A stretch of 64,000 bases of DNA from Bacillota bacterium (GCA_023402075.1 JAEXCS010000014.1:10905-74904), one strand, 5' to 3'. Counted from the stretch's first letter, positions 46,156 to 54,809 are shown. Translations and numbers: made by a program. Notes: a model not told the origin generated them from the sequence alone.

Positions 46156-46410
46156 TTGAAGGGAAACATGGAGGAGCGGGCCGAGCAACTGGCCCAGTAC
46201 ATCATAGAAAACCGGGCGACGGTCCGCGCCGCCGCCGGAAAGTTTGGAATTTCTAAATCTACCGTACATAAGGACATTACTGAGCGGCTGCCCAGAATGA
46301 ATCCGGCGCTGGCGGCGCAGGCGCGGCGGGTGCTGGACGTAAACAAACAGGAGCGTCACATCCGGGGCGGAATCGCCACCAAGGAAAAATATCTCCACGG
46401 GCACCGGTGA
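46156..46410 (+). CDS. spoIIID: sporulation transcriptional regulator SpoIIID
   Basis: 84 residues. ENRATVRAAAGKFGISKSTVHKDITERLP and the tail RHIRGGIATKEKY are diagnostic for SpoIIID, which modulates mother-cell genes between sigma-E and sigma-K. A TTG at 46156 with GGGGAG nine bases upstream gives an N-terminus aligning with Bacillus SpoIIID; the ATG at 46168 is the alternative. Its DNA-binding helix is intact. Confidence 0.93.
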   Translation: MKGNMEERAEQLAQYIIENRATVRAAAGKFGISKSTVHKDITERLPRMNPALAAQARRVLDVNKQERHIRGGIATKEKYLHGHR

Positions 46411-46463
46411 CCGAGCGGAAGCCGCCCGGAAACCGGCACAGTTTAAAACTGGAGGGAGCTTTC

Positions 46464-46739
46464 ATGGATAACAAATCCAATCGGGACTGGAGCGCTGCCT
46501 CCTCCGTCCCGGCAGTAGAAGCCTGCGAGCCGGAAGTCCGCCGGTGGCTTCATCCTATCCCGCAGACCGGCGGTGTTCCGCAGACCGGTGGCCCGGCGCT
46601 CCCGGAGGCTACGCTGCACTATATTTGCTGCGCCCTCAGCTATCAAAATGAGCTGCTCAGCGAAATAAAAACGCTGCTGGAGCAGCTATGCGGTGGAGCG
46701 TCCGAACATTCGCCGCCCGGCGATCAAGCTCCTGAGTGA
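46464..46739 (+). CDS. small hypothetical protein
   Basis: 91 residues. The ATG follows GGAGGGAG. The first ~50 residues are Pro/Gly-rich, with a repeated PQTGG; the second half is a likely amphipathic helix with a Cys-Cys pair (ATLHYICCALSYQNELLSEIKTLLEQLCGG). I do not recognise it. Lying 53 bases behind spoIIID it may be a sporulation-linked protein, but nothing proves this. Confidence 0.55.
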   Translation: MDNKSNRDWSAASSVPAVEACEPEVRRWLHPIPQTGGVPQTGGPALPEATLHYICCALSYQNELLSEIKTLLEQLCGGASEHSPPGDQAPE

Positions 46740-46790
46740 AGGGCGGAAAATGAGGCTCAGCGTCTTTCCGCACAATGCGCAGGCACAACA

Positions 46791-46827
46791 AAACGGACCA
46801 GCCGGCAGGCTGGCCCGTTTTGCTTTT
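46791..46827 (+). terminator. terminator after the spoIIID-hypothetical unit
   Basis: A 13-base stem (46791-46803 with 46808-46820) with one mismatch, followed by TGCTTTTG. Confidence 0.75.
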
Positions 46828-46908
46828 GGAAGATTGGATGAAAAGAAGTTTTGTCTCTTGCAAGTATTATAATAACGGCAATATGTTAACCGAAAAAGCA
46901 AGGTTTGT

Positions 46909-46958
46909 TACAAAAGTATTAAATCAACTTGGATTATCACCTTTTTAATACTTTTGTA
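46909..46958. repeat. perfect 15-base inverted repeat with 20-base spacer
   Basis: Arms 46909-46923 and 46944-46958 (TACAAAAGTATTAAA and its complement). AT-rich, so not a usual terminator; could be an operator, an attachment-type site or the trace of a small element. Confidence 0.7.
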
Positions 46959-47243
46959 CTTGTCTGAAAATTCTTTGTATTTTCAAGGGACGTTACTGTT
47001 TCTTAAAAATATGCAATTGCAATATTCTGAAATGTTTTATAAGCCTATACGACACAGAGGAAACACAGTAGAAAACCGGCTATTTAAAATAGACTGTTCC
47101 AGTGCAGTCACGTATTCCGCCAGCTTGTCCGCCGCGCTGTTTTTGTAGTTCCTGCGGAGTGATTTCAAGTGCAAATTGATGGAATGGCTTGCCGCGTCAT
47201 GTACAGCGGCTTTTACAGATGGGTGAATTTTTATTGCGAAATA

Positions 47244-47286
47244 AGTGAGCAGTGCCGTCCTGAAAGCAAGGGCGGTGCTGCTCACT
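47244..47286. terminator. terminator-like hairpin in the gap before the RraA-type gene
   Basis: Nine-base arms (47244-47252 with 47278-47286) extended by an imperfect GC-rich inner stem, followed by TTAATTTAATG. No gene it would serve is visible. Confidence 0.45.
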
Positions 47287-47341
47287 TTAATTTAATGTTT
47301 TGCGCGCATAGCAGAGTAAAAGAAATCAAAAATAAAAAATG

Positions 47342-47370
47342 TTGACAAATATTAATCATTATTATAGAAT
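47342..47370 (+). promoter_or_regulatory. strong promoter of the RraA-GltP-aminotransferase operon
   Basis: TTGACA (47342-47347), 17 AT-rich bases, TAGAAT (47365-47370). AAAGGAG and the ATG follow within 30 bases, so the leader is short. Confidence 0.75.
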
Positions 47371-47399
47371 GATGAAAATTCTACAAAGGAGCTGATTGG

Positions 47400-48104
47400 A
47401 TGGCGATTGGAAATCGTGTCTATCTCAGGCGCGCGCTGCCCAGCCAAGAGCTGCTCAATGCGTTTGCGAAAATCCCGGCGGCAAATATCGCAGACACCAT
47501 GGGGCGTTCCTGCGCAATGAATCCCCGGCTGAAAAGAATGAGCGGGGCAACCAACATTATGGTAGGCCCGGCACTGACAGTAAAGGCTAGAGCAGGAGAT
47601 AATCTATTCATTCATCAAGCGCTGGACATGGCCCAGCCCGGAGACATCATTGTGGTGTCCAACGACGAGGATTCTACCCGCGCACTGATGGGCGAGGTGA
47701 TGTTTACTTATGCGCAATATCAGCGCAAGCTGGGTGGACTGGTGCTGGATGGCCCTGTACGGGATTTGGATGCGCTGCATGAGATGGAGCTGCCGGTTTA
47801 CGCCACCGGCGCCACACCGGGCGGCCCCCATAAGAATGGGCCGGGGGAAGTCAATGTACCCATTGCCTGCGGCGGTGTCAGTGTAAATCCGGGCGATATT
47901 GTTCTGGGCGATGCCGACGGAATCATTGTCATTCCCCTGCGGGATGCTGAGGCTGTTCTTGAAAAGGCACAGGCTTTTTGTCAGCAGGACGTGGCAAAGG
48001 TTCGGGCGGCCAGAGAGGGGAACGCAAAACGAGACTGGGTTTTGAAAAAGCTCCGTGAACAGGAGACGGAATTTTTGGATGAGATTTACGGAGAGCACGC
48101 TTAA
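47400..48104 (+). CDS. RraA/HMG-aldolase family protein (4-hydroxy-4-methyl-2-oxoglutarate aldolase-like)
   Basis: 234 residues. The family core is intact: AAGDNLFIHQALDMAQPGDIIVV is recognisable at its ends (GDNLFIHQAL, QPGDIIVV), then LMGEVMFTYAQ and LVLDGPVRDLDAL. The Arg-Asp of GPVRD corresponds to the substrate-binding Arg and metal-binding Asp of HMG/CHA aldolases. These class II aldolases split 4-hydroxy-4-methyl-2-oxoglutarate into two pyruvates, and many also decarboxylate oxaloacetate. True RraA RNase E inhibitors are shorter and found in proteobacteria. The neighbouring symporter and aminotransferase support a catabolic enzyme. Confidence 0.85.
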   Translation: MAIGNRVYLRRALPSQELLNAFAKIPAANIADTMGRSCAMNPRLKRMSGATNIMVGPALTVKARAGDNLFIHQALDMAQPGDIIVVSNDEDSTRALMGEVMFTYAQYQRKLGGLVLDGPVRDLDALHEMELPVYATGATPGGPHKNGPGEVNVPIACGGVSVNPGDIVLGDADGIIVIPLRDAEAVLEKAQAFCQQDVAKVRAAREGNAKRDWVLKKLREQETEFLDEIYGEHA

Positions 48105-48174
48105 CCCCGCGGAAGTTTGACCAATGTGACGGCTGCGTGCCGGGCGCTTTAATTTGGAGTTAGGAGATGTTATC

Positions 48175-49434
48175 ATGAGAGAAAAACTGCTTGGGAAAAA
48201 ATATCTACCTCATCGGACCATCCTTGGTTTCCTTTTGGGCATTGTCATCGGCTTGTTCTTCTACGATTTCTCCATCTGGGTCAAACCCTTTGGAACGGCA
48301 TTTATGAACATGATCAAAATGCTGATTGTACCTGTGATCTTCTTCAGCCTGACCAGCGGCATCGCGTCGATTGGCGATGTCAACAAGCTCAAACGCGTGG
48401 GTGCGAAGGTCGTTGCGGTGTATGTTGCCATGACGGTAATCGCCTGCATGATCGGCTTGATTGTGGTGAACATAATCCACCCCGGCGTGGGTTTTGACAC
48501 CAGCGTACTTAGCGCTTATGACGCCTCGGAATTAACCACACCGGATTTTGGTGCGTTTCTGCTGAATATGATCCCCACGAACATCGTTGCCGCGATGTCT
48601 AATCAGGATATTATGCAGATGATCTTTTTCACGCTGATTTTCGGTATTTCTCTGGTTTTTCTGGGAAAGAAGGCGGAGGTCGTTACCAATTTCATGACCC
48701 AGACCTCTGGCGTGATCTACAAAATGCTGGACATCATCATGATTTACTCTCCCCTTGGTGTTTTTGCACTCATGGCCAATACCACTGCTGTTTATGGCCC
48801 GCAGCTATTTGGATCCCTGGCAAAATTTGTTGCCACCGACTATATCAGCTGCCTGCTGGCATGGGCTGCCTTTAGCCTGTTCGTCAAGGCGTACACTGGC
48901 GTGCGGTATGGGAAACTGTGCCGCGCAATGGTCCCCGTTTGGGTGAATACGGTGGCCACCAACTCCTCCGCCGGTACCATTCCAATTACTATGGACGTGA
49001 CGACCAAGCGTTTGCGGATCCCCAATAGCATTGCCTCGTTTTCCATTCCCTTGGGTGCTACGATCAATTTAACCGGTGCGGCCATCTACAAGACGATTTT
49101 GGCGTTCTTTGTGGCCGAGATTTACGGTCTCAGCCTAACGCCCAGCCAAATCATTATGGTCATTTCCATTTCTACGCTCATGTCCATTGCGGCCCCCGGC
49201 ATTCCCGGCGGCGGCATTGTCACCGGCGCGATTTTCCTGAACCTTTTAAATCTTCCTATGGACCTGATGGGTCCCATCGCCGGAATGTACCGCCTCATTG
49301 ATATGTCCCACACCACCCTGAATGTCTCCGGCGATGTGTTGGGAACCATGTTTGTGGCAAAGAGCGAAAAGCTTTGGGATTCCAAGGAGTTTAACGAGTC
49401 CTCCGCAGCGTTTGAAACCATTACTGTAGAATAA
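48175..49434 (+). CDS. dicarboxylate/amino acid:cation symporter (GltP/DctA family)
   Basis: 419 residues. MNMIKMLIVPVIFFSLTSGIASIGD, the serine-rich hairpin (NSSAGTIPITMD), NLTGAAIYKTILAFFVAEIYG and the IPGGGIVTG hairpin define the DAACS family. It imports C4-dicarboxylates or glutamate-like amino acids with protons or sodium. TTAGGAGATG places the start at 48175 (MREKLLG). Lies 70 bases behind the aldolase gene and 21 bases before the aminotransferase. Confidence 0.93.
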   Translation: MREKLLGKKYLPHRTILGFLLGIVIGLFFYDFSIWVKPFGTAFMNMIKMLIVPVIFFSLTSGIASIGDVNKLKRVGAKVVAVYVAMTVIACMIGLIVVNIIHPGVGFDTSVLSAYDASELTTPDFGAFLLNMIPTNIVAAMSNQDIMQMIFFTLIFGISLVFLGKKAEVVTNFMTQTSGVIYKMLDIIMIYSPLGVFALMANTTAVYGPQLFGSLAKFVATDYISCLLAWAAFSLFVKAYTGVRYGKLCRAMVPVWVNTVATNSSAGTIPITMDVTTKRLRIPNSIASFSIPLGATINLTGAAIYKTILAFFVAEIYGLSLTPSQIIMVISISTLMSIAAPGIPGGGIVTGAIFLNLLNLPMDLMGPIAGMYRLIDMSHTTLNVSGDVLGTMFVAKSEKLWDSKEFNESSAAFETITVE

Positions 49435-49455
49435 AAAGGGAAAGGAACTGGGAAG

Positions 49456-50652
49456 ATGGCTACGACACTTGCGCCGCGCATGAGTAATTTCAGCGGCTCG
49501 CCAACCTCCGCTCTGATTGCAAAGGTAGCAGAACTGAAGCGGCAAGGCAAAGATATTATTTCTCTGAATGTGGGAGAGCCGGACTTCGGTACGCCGGATT
49601 ATATTAAGGTGGCCGGTATGAAGGCCATTGCCGACAACTTCACCAAATATACCGCAGGCAACGGCATTTTGGAATTGCGTGAAGAAATTGTCAAAAAGCT
49701 AAAAAGGGACAACCACGTAGATTATGGCATAAACGAGGTGACCACCGCTGTGGGTGCAAAGCAGGCAATTGCCAGCAGTATGATGGTCATTGCCGGACCC
49801 GGCGACGAAGTGCTGCTGCCCATTCCGTGCTGGGTCAGCTACACGGAGATGATCCGGCTGGCAGGGGCGACCCCGGTGTTTGTCCCCGTGCGTGCGGATA
49901 ACTACGAACTGGATTTGAACGCGATCAAGGCTGCCATTACCCCGAGGACAAAGGCAATTATTATTTGCACGCCGAACAACCCCACTGGTGCGGTCTACAG
50001 CGAAGAGAGCCTGCGCCAGCTGGCGGAACTGGCCCTTGCGCACGACTTCTTTATTGTAGCCGATGAGATCTATGAAAAGCTGGTCTATGACGGCGCAAAG
50101 CACTTCAGCGTGGCCTCCATTTCCAAGGATGTGTGGGAGCATACCATTACCATCAACGGCTTTTCCAAGGCCTATGCCATGACCGGTTGGCGCATAGGCT
50201 ACGCCGCCGCCCGCCCGGACGTGATTAAGGGCATCATGGCAGTGCAGAGTCAGACCACCTCCGCAACCAGTGCCATCTCTCAAAAAGCTGCCGTTGCAGC
50301 TCTTTGCGGCTCCCAGCATGAGCTGACAATGATGGTGGAGGAATTCAAGCGCCGCAAGGACTATGTGATTCACCGGCTAAACGGGATTCCGGGCATCATC
50401 TGTCCTCCGGTACAGGGCGCGTTTTATGTCTATCCCGACGTACAGGCTTATCTTGGAAGATCGTTTGGAGCGCGCAAGATCGAAACAGCGGTAGATCTGT
50501 GCCAATATCTGCTGGACGAGGCGCTGATTTCCACAGTACCCGGTGAGGCGTATAACGTCCCCGGAAAGATTCGTATTTCCTATTCTAATTCTCTCGAAAA
50601 TTTGGAAAAGGCACTGGATCGTTTGGAAAAAGCACTGGCGGCTCTCTCTTGA
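49456..50652 (+). CDS. pyridoxal-phosphate aminotransferase, class I/II (aspartate aminotransferase-like)
   Basis: 398 residues. It starts LAPRMSNFSGSPTSALIAKVAEL; NVGEPDFGTPDYI, CTPNNPTGAVY and DEIYEKLVYDG are typical, and the PLP lysine is in NGFSKAYAMTGWRIGY. The arginine binding the substrate carboxylate is in GKIRISYSNS. Related enzymes transaminate aspartate, aromatic amino acids or branched 2-oxo acids. Within this operon it would turn an imported amino acid into the 2-oxo acid cut by the aldolase. Confidence 0.92.
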   Translation: MATTLAPRMSNFSGSPTSALIAKVAELKRQGKDIISLNVGEPDFGTPDYIKVAGMKAIADNFTKYTAGNGILELREEIVKKLKRDNHVDYGINEVTTAVGAKQAIASSMMVIAGPGDEVLLPIPCWVSYTEMIRLAGATPVFVPVRADNYELDLNAIKAAITPRTKAIIICTPNNPTGAVYSEESLRQLAELALAHDFFIVADEIYEKLVYDGAKHFSVASISKDVWEHTITINGFSKAYAMTGWRIGYAAARPDVIKGIMAVQSQTTSATSAISQKAAVAALCGSQHELTMMVEEFKRRKDYVIHRLNGIPGIICPPVQGAFYVYPDVQAYLGRSFGARKIETAVDLCQYLLDEALISTVPGEAYNVPGKIRISYSNSLENLEKALDRLEKALAALS

Positions 50653-50668
50653 TTTTTTTGTATCTTCA

Positions 50669-50706
50669 GAAAAGCCGGATCCTCCCATGGGAGGATCCGG
50701 CTTTTC
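50669..50706. terminator. terminator-like palindrome after the aminotransferase gene
   Basis: A perfect 18-base inverted repeat (50669-50686 with 50689-50706) with a 2-base centre, 17 bases after the stop. The stem itself ends in CTTTTC. Confidence 0.8.
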
Positions 50707-50778
50707 CGCGGCCGTGGGATTGACCCAAAAAAATAAATGTGCTATGCTGATTTTGTTAAAAGAGGGGGAGAGAAACCT

Positions 50779-51633
50779 ATGGAAGACCTTGTTTCCAAGA
50801 TACGAAAGTTGACTATGACTCGCACAGACAGCAACATTGCCGATTACGTTCTTGAACATCTGGATACTGTCGGATTTCAGACATCCACAAACCTTGCCAT
50901 GGAGGTGGGTGTGAGCGATGCGTCGGTGATTCGGTTTGTACGCAAGTTGGGCTTTGGTGGATATGGCGAATTTCGCAACGAGATGAACCGTCGTATTGCG
51001 CAGCAGTATCAGAGTCAAAAAGATCTCTCTCCTAGCGAAAAGTATGACTCTACGCGAGACAGTCTTCATAAAGACAGTCTTATCAGCGACGTTACCCGCT
51101 ATACACTGGACAATCTTCAACAGAGTCTTTCTAAGCTGGACAATGCCTCCGTGGATAAAATTGTGGACGCGATTTTAGCCAGCGACCGAAAATATGTGGT
51201 TGGTTTTCGCGGAACTGCCTGCTGCGCGCAGTATATGGCAAGCAAACTGATTTTGCTTCTGCCTCACATTGTTCCCATTACCCACGCGGATGCCACGGCG
51301 GTGGAGAATATAGTGGATATCACGGCGCAGGATTGCCTGATCCTATATAGCTTTCCACGTTATTCCGAACTTTGTCTGGTGCTGATGAAAATGGCACGGG
51401 AGCGAGGCGCAAAAATCATTCTCATTACAGATCGGCTCACAAATTCGTTGGCAGCGCTTGCGGATTTTGTGGCCATCGCCCATGTAAAAGGGCTGGGCTT
51501 TACCAATTCCTATGTGGCCCCGCTCAGTGTTTCCGAGGTAATTCTGTTGGCCATCACCGGCCGCAGCAACATTGAATCGGATACTCGGATTCGGGAGTTG
51601 GACGAGGTGATCGGCTCGGAAAAGCTTTATTGA
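50779..51633 (+). CDS. MurR/RpiR family transcriptional regulator
   Basis: 284 residues. The N-terminal helix-turn-helix of RpiR type (NIADYVLEHLDTVGFQTSTNLAMEVGVSDASVIRFVRKLGFGGYGEF) is clear in parts such as VSDASVIRFVRKLGF. A SIS domain at ~125-260 (YVVGFRGTACCAQYMASKL) usually binds a phosphosugar or related metabolite. GGGGGAG precedes the ATG at 50779. Placed right after the aldolase-symporter-aminotransferase operon it is its likely regulator. Confidence 0.92.
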   Translation: MEDLVSKIRKLTMTRTDSNIADYVLEHLDTVGFQTSTNLAMEVGVSDASVIRFVRKLGFGGYGEFRNEMNRRIAQQYQSQKDLSPSEKYDSTRDSLHKDSLISDVTRYTLDNLQQSLSKLDNASVDKIVDAILASDRKYVVGFRGTACCAQYMASKLILLLPHIVPITHADATAVENIVDITAQDCLILYSFPRYSELCLVLMKMARERGAKIILITDRLTNSLAALADFVAIAHVKGLGFTNSYVAPLSVSEVILLAITGRSNIESDTRIRELDEVIGSEKLY

Positions 51634-51728
51634 TTGCGTATTCACGCCGATTTTGGAAGAGTGTATTTATATAACATAGAGTCTGAATTTTCAGAAAAAG
51701 TGCTCTGGTAAGACGGTAATTATCGCCG

Positions 51729-51790
51729 AACAGCGTCAAAGGTCTTTCCCTTGCAATTGACAGGGGAAAGACCTTTGACGCTGTTTTCCT
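51729..51790 (+). terminator. terminator of the RpiR regulator gene
   Basis: A perfect 22-base stem (51729-51750 with 51764-51785) around a 13-base loop, about 95 bases after the stop. Confidence 0.82.
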
Positions 51791-51865
51791 ACGCAGCCTA
51801 TTGCAGCGGTCAAGATATTTGCTGCTTTTTGCATCGGCCAGCCACTCGGGAGTTTCCTGAGGCAA

Positions 51866-52093
51866 TTACGCAAAGCTCTTTATGACTTTGGAAAATACGA
51901 GAAAGGCGCGATCAAACTTGTCGACGTCTGCCTTGAATTTTACCGGCAGCATCCGTGCAAAGGCGTAAAATTCCGTCAGATCAGATGTAGCGCTTCCATC
52001 AAATTCATCCAAGCATTCAACCAGACATGCAGCCCTGCGTCCCGCAGAAGATAAAATATTCCCATTCCGCGCTGCTGTCCTTACGTCGTTTAA
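51866..52093 (-). pseudogene. coding-like fragment without start, minus strand
   Basis: A 75-codon frame bounded by TGA upstream and TAA, with no start codon at its beginning. Composition is protein-like (LVECLDEFDGSATSDLTEF, VDKFDRAFLVFSKVIKSFA). Not recognised. It lies 10 bases past the YitT/YczE remnant and may belong to the same decayed locus. Confidence 0.35.
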
Positions 52094-52103
52094 TCAATAT
52101 GGA

Positions 52104-52310
52104 TTAAGCGGTTAGGACACAGTCCAATGGCCCTTCGAATTTTGGCTTTAAGAATTTTACGATCCAACCGGTGCACAGAGCGGCGATGACCGTGCCTTCC
52201 CGGGTCCCCACAATCGTAAAATTCCAGAACACCAGCGATAGCATGATTGCAAGGACTACGTTGACGATATCAAAGGTTGCCTTGATTGGCGCTGCAATAA
52301 AAAATTTCAA
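52104..52310 (-). pseudogene. remnant of a YczE/YitT-type membrane protein (C-terminus)
   Basis: 68 codons with one long helix (DIVNVVLAIMLSLVFWNFT) then VGTREGTVIAALCTGWIVKFL, the conserved C-terminal end of YczE/YitT family proteins, which normally have about 200 residues and five helices. The rest is missing upstream and no ribosome site precedes the first ATG. I take it as a truncated, dead gene. Confidence 0.6.
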
Positions 52311-52353
52311 GAGTATGAGATCTTCTGCTGATGCTTAAAAATCAACAAGACGT

Positions 52354-52382
52354 TTGAATTTGCCTGTCAGAAGGCGTATGAT
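52354..52382 (+). promoter_or_regulatory. promoter of the YeiH-type gene
   Basis: TTGAAT (52354-52359), 17 bases, TATGAT (52377-52382), about 30 bases before the start codon. Confidence 0.6.
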
Positions 52383-52414
52383 AGCAAAGATAACTTTTGA
52401 AAAGAGGAAAGACC

Positions 52415-53452
52415 ATGCAATTTTTAAAGAAAAACGGGCCGGGATTGCTGCTGTGTCTGGCAATTGCAGTGCCGGCCTGGTTGCTGGGCAGGCAGTTTCC
52501 CGTGGTGGGCGGGGCGGTGATCGCCATTCTTGCGGGAATGGTGATCGCACTTTTTCTGCCAAGCAGAGGTCATTTTGAAAGCGGAATTAAATTTGCCTCC
52601 AAAAAGATTCTTCAGTGGGCGGTGATTTTGCTGGGCTTCGGGATGAATCTGCGGGTGGTAATCGAGACGGGAAAGCAGTCCCTGCCCATTATCCTTTGCA
52701 CCATCACAACCTCACTTGTAATTGCTGCCGTACTGCACAGGGTGCTCCGCATCCCGGGAAATATCTCCACGCTGGTGGGAGTAGGCTCCTCCATCTGCGG
52801 CGGCAGCGCCATCGCCGCCACCGCCCCCGTTATTGATGCGGACGACAAGGAGGTGGCACAGGCAATTTCGGTGATTTTCTTCTTCAATGTGCTGGCAGCA
52901 GTGCTGTTTCCCCTCTTTGGGAGTGTACTGGGCTTTGACACCGGCTCCGGTGAGGCGTTCGGCATGTTTGCCGGCACGGCCATCAACGATACCTCCTCCG
53001 TCACCGCCGCTGCTTCCACGTGGGACAGTATGTGGAACCTTGGTTCCGCCACGCTGGACAAGGCTGTGACGGTAAAGCTGACCAGAACCCTTGCAATCAT
53101 CCCCATCACGCTGTGTCTGGCCCTGCTGCGTGCCCGCCGGGAAAAAGCTGCCGGAAGCACGGGGAAGGCACTGCGGCTTCGGGATGTGTTTCCCTTCTTT
53201 ATCCTCTACTTCGTGGCGGCTTCGGTTATCACCACCGTGGCGCTGCGGCTGGGCGTTCCGGCAGCGGTTTTTGGCCCGGTAAAGGAGCTGAGCAAGTTTT
53301 TTATTGTGGTGGCAATGGCCGCCATCGGGCTGAACAGCAACCTTGTCGAGCTGATTAAAACCGGGGGAAAGCCGTTGGCACTGGGAGCTTGCTGCTGGGC
53401 AGGCATTACCGCGGTTAGCCTTGTACTGCAAAGGGCTTTGGGAATCTGGTAA
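52415..53452 (+). CDS. YeiH family putative sulfate exporter
   Basis: 345 residues and about ten helices. [45 protein letters not shown] and [16 protein letters not shown] are the conserved blocks of the YeiH/Cons_hypoth698 family. Members are linked to sulfonate and sulfur metabolism and thought to export sulfate or sulfite; evidence in the family is limited. The ATG at 52415 has AGAGGAAAG ahead. Confidence 0.9.
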   Translation: MQFLKKNGPGLLLCLAIAVPAWLLGRQFPVVGGAVIAILAGMVIALFLPSRGHFESGIKFASKKILQWAVILLGFGMNLRVVIETGKQSLPIILCTITTSLVIAAVLHRVLRIPGNISTLVGVGSSICGGSAIAATAPVIDADDKEVAQAISVIFFFNVLAAVLFPLFGSVLGFDTGSGEAFGMFAGTAINDTSSVTAAASTWDSMWNLGSATLDKAVTVKLTRTLAIIPITLCLALLRARREKAAGSTGKALRLRDVFPFFILYFVAASVITTVALRLGVPAAVFGPVKELSKFFIVVAMAAIGLNSNLVELIKTGGKPLALGACCWAGITAVSLVLQRALGIW

Positions 53453-53515
53453 TATTGTAAGAGAAAGCTGCAGGCGTATTTTTGGCTGCTGTTTTCCGGC
53501 TAGGGACTGATGAAT

Positions 53516-53552
53516 AGAGCAGGCGGCGCGTTTGCGCCGCCTGCTCTGTTTT
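53516..53552 (+). terminator. terminator of the YeiH-type gene
   Basis: A perfect 14-base stem (53516-53529 with 53534-53547) with a GTTT loop, then GTTTT. Also positioned to stop tadA on the other strand. Confidence 0.88.
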
Positions 53553-53594
53553 AAGTTTGCGGAATACTTGGAAGCGGGCAAGAAACGTATGCCC

Positions 53595-54056
53595 CTATTT
53601 ACCGCTGCCACCGCCCCGCAGGGTTTGAAAAAACGAGGACAGAAGCCCACGGCACTCCTCCGCCAAAATACCGCCCACCAGCGCCGGGGGGCTAGGAAAA
53701 CTCTCCATAAACAGGTTTGTCACCCCGCCGCAGGCCCCGAAAACCTCGTCCCGCGCACCGTAGAAGACCTTGGAGATCCGGGCGTTTAAAATTGCACCGG
53801 CACACATGGGACAGGGCTCCAATGTCACGTACAGCGAGCAGCCCTCCAGCCGCCAGTCGCCAAGATGCTGATTGGCGGCGGCGATGGCGTCCATCTCCGC
53901 GTGGGCGGCGGCTAGGCCGCATTCCTCCCGCCGATTGCGGCCCTCTCCGACAATTTCGCCCTCCCGGACGATGACGCAGCCCACCGGAACCTCCCCGGCA
54001 TCCGCGGCTTCCCGGGCCAGTGCCAGCGCCCGGCGCATAAAATCCTCGTGCTCCAT
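53595..54056 (-). CDS. tadA: tRNA-specific adenosine deaminase TadA
   Basis: 153 residues. Zinc and catalytic motifs of the cytidine-deaminase fold: AAHAEMDAIAAAN (His, catalytic Glu) and TLEPCPMCAGAILNARI (two Cys). It makes inosine at the wobble position of tRNA-Arg(ACG). GGAGG precedes the ATG at 54056 (MEHEDFMRRAL); the longer frame from 54134 is not family-like. Confidence 0.94.
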   Translation of the reverse strand: MEHEDFMRRALALAREAADAGEVPVGCVIVREGEIVGEGRNRREECGLAAAHAEMDAIAAANQHLGDWRLEGCSLYVTLEPCPMCAGAILNARISKVFYGARDEVFGACGGVTNLFMESFPSPPALVGGILAEECRGLLSSFFQTLRGGGSGK

Positions 54057-54134
54057 GGAAACCTCCGTATAGAAATTGGAATAATTGTCCAAACTCCCCG
54101 TAAGATATAGTGCGCAAAGAAACGGGGGAGTCAT

Positions 54135-54398
54135 ATGAAAAACGTATTCTTTTCCAAGCGTCCCGTGCAGGAGTCTGAGCTGTCAATCCTGCAAAGCGAG
54201 CTGCGCGCGGCCCAAGGCGAGCTGTCTTTGGCGTATCGCCAGTTTGATCTGGCCACGGACCCGGAGCTGGTGGAATCCTGTGTCTACCAGATCAGCGCGG
54301 CCAAAGCCCGGTGCAATTACCTGATCCGCGCCATCAAGGCCCGCTGCCCCGACACGGCAGCGCTGACCCGCACGGAGGAGGCCGCCACATGGACTTAA
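54135..54398 (+). CDS. YaaL family protein (DUF2508)
   Basis: 87 residues, highly helical (LQSELRAAQGELSLAYRQFDLATDPELVESCVYQISA). It matches the small DUF2508/YaaL proteins that precede bofA in Firmicutes. Function unknown. GGGGGAG lies seven bases before the ATG. It overlaps bofA by ten bases. Confidence 0.85.
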   Translation: MKNVFFSKRPVQESELSILQSELRAAQGELSLAYRQFDLATDPELVESCVYQISAAKARCNYLIRAIKARCPDTAALTRTEEAATWT

Positions 54399-54652
54399 GT
54401 CACAAAATAATTCTGGGCGTGCTGGCGGTGTTTCTGCTGGCGGCACTTCTGCGCATTTTCAAGGCGCCGCTGAAGCTGGCCGTCAAGCTGCTGGCCAACA
54501 CCTTCCTGGGCTTTCTTGCGCTGTATCTTGCGGGCCTGACGGCTCCGTGGACCGGCATCGCGCTGGGTCTGAACCTCTGGAACGCTTTGGTGGTGGGGAT
54601 ACTGGGCCTGCCGGGATTCGTGCTTTTGCTGCTGGTGCAGTGGATTCTCTAG
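54389..54652 (+). CDS. bofA: BofA family pro-sigma-K processing inhibitor
   Basis: 87 residues, two to three hydrophobic helices with the middle segment KLLANTFLGFLALYLAGL and the end GLPGFVLLLLVQWIL, the pattern of BofA. In Bacillus it holds the SpoIVFB protease inactive in the forespore outer membrane until sigma-K is needed. GGAGGAGG nine bases ahead supports the ATG at 54389 within the end of yaaL. Agrees with the pro-sequence on the sigK product in this window. Confidence 0.88.
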   Translation: MDLSHKIILGVLAVFLLAALLRIFKAPLKLAVKLLANTFLGFLALYLAGLTAPWTGIALGLNLWNALVVGILGLPGFVLLLLVQWIL

Positions 54653-54682
54653 CGGCTACATATGAAAATCAGGAGTTTGATA

Positions 54683-54718
54683 AGAGACGGAGGTGGAGAA
54701 ACACCTCCGTCTCTTTTG
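54683..54718 (+). terminator. terminator of yaaL-bofA
   Basis: A perfect 13-base stem (54683-54695 with 54702-54714), 6-base loop, followed by TTTG, 30 bases after bofA. Confidence 0.9.
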
Positions 54719-54809
54719 TAAAAATCAAAAATTGAATGAGCGATTTTAAGAGATATTAATAGAAAAACGGAGATAATGACAGCTATCACATATCTAAATC
54801 AGATTTGTG

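Larger units (their letters stand above)
46740..47399. other. AT-rich intergenic region with inverted repeats
   Basis: No convincing gene. It holds a terminator-like hairpin (46791-46827), the 15-base inverted repeat at 46909, another hairpin (47244-47286) and the promoter at 47342. Base composition is clearly more AT-rich than the surroundings. An 82-codon minus-strand frame (47037-47285) looks non-coding or remnant. Confidence 0.5.
51634..52414. other. decayed intergenic stretch
   Basis: About 780 bases without an intact gene: a terminator, two minus-strand gene remnants and the yeiH promoter, each listed separately. Confidence 0.6.

Noticed and set aside
47037..47285. 82-codon minus-strand frame in the AT-rich gap
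   Set aside because: No ribosome site, overlaps a hairpin, no known motif; possibly a remnant but not supportable.
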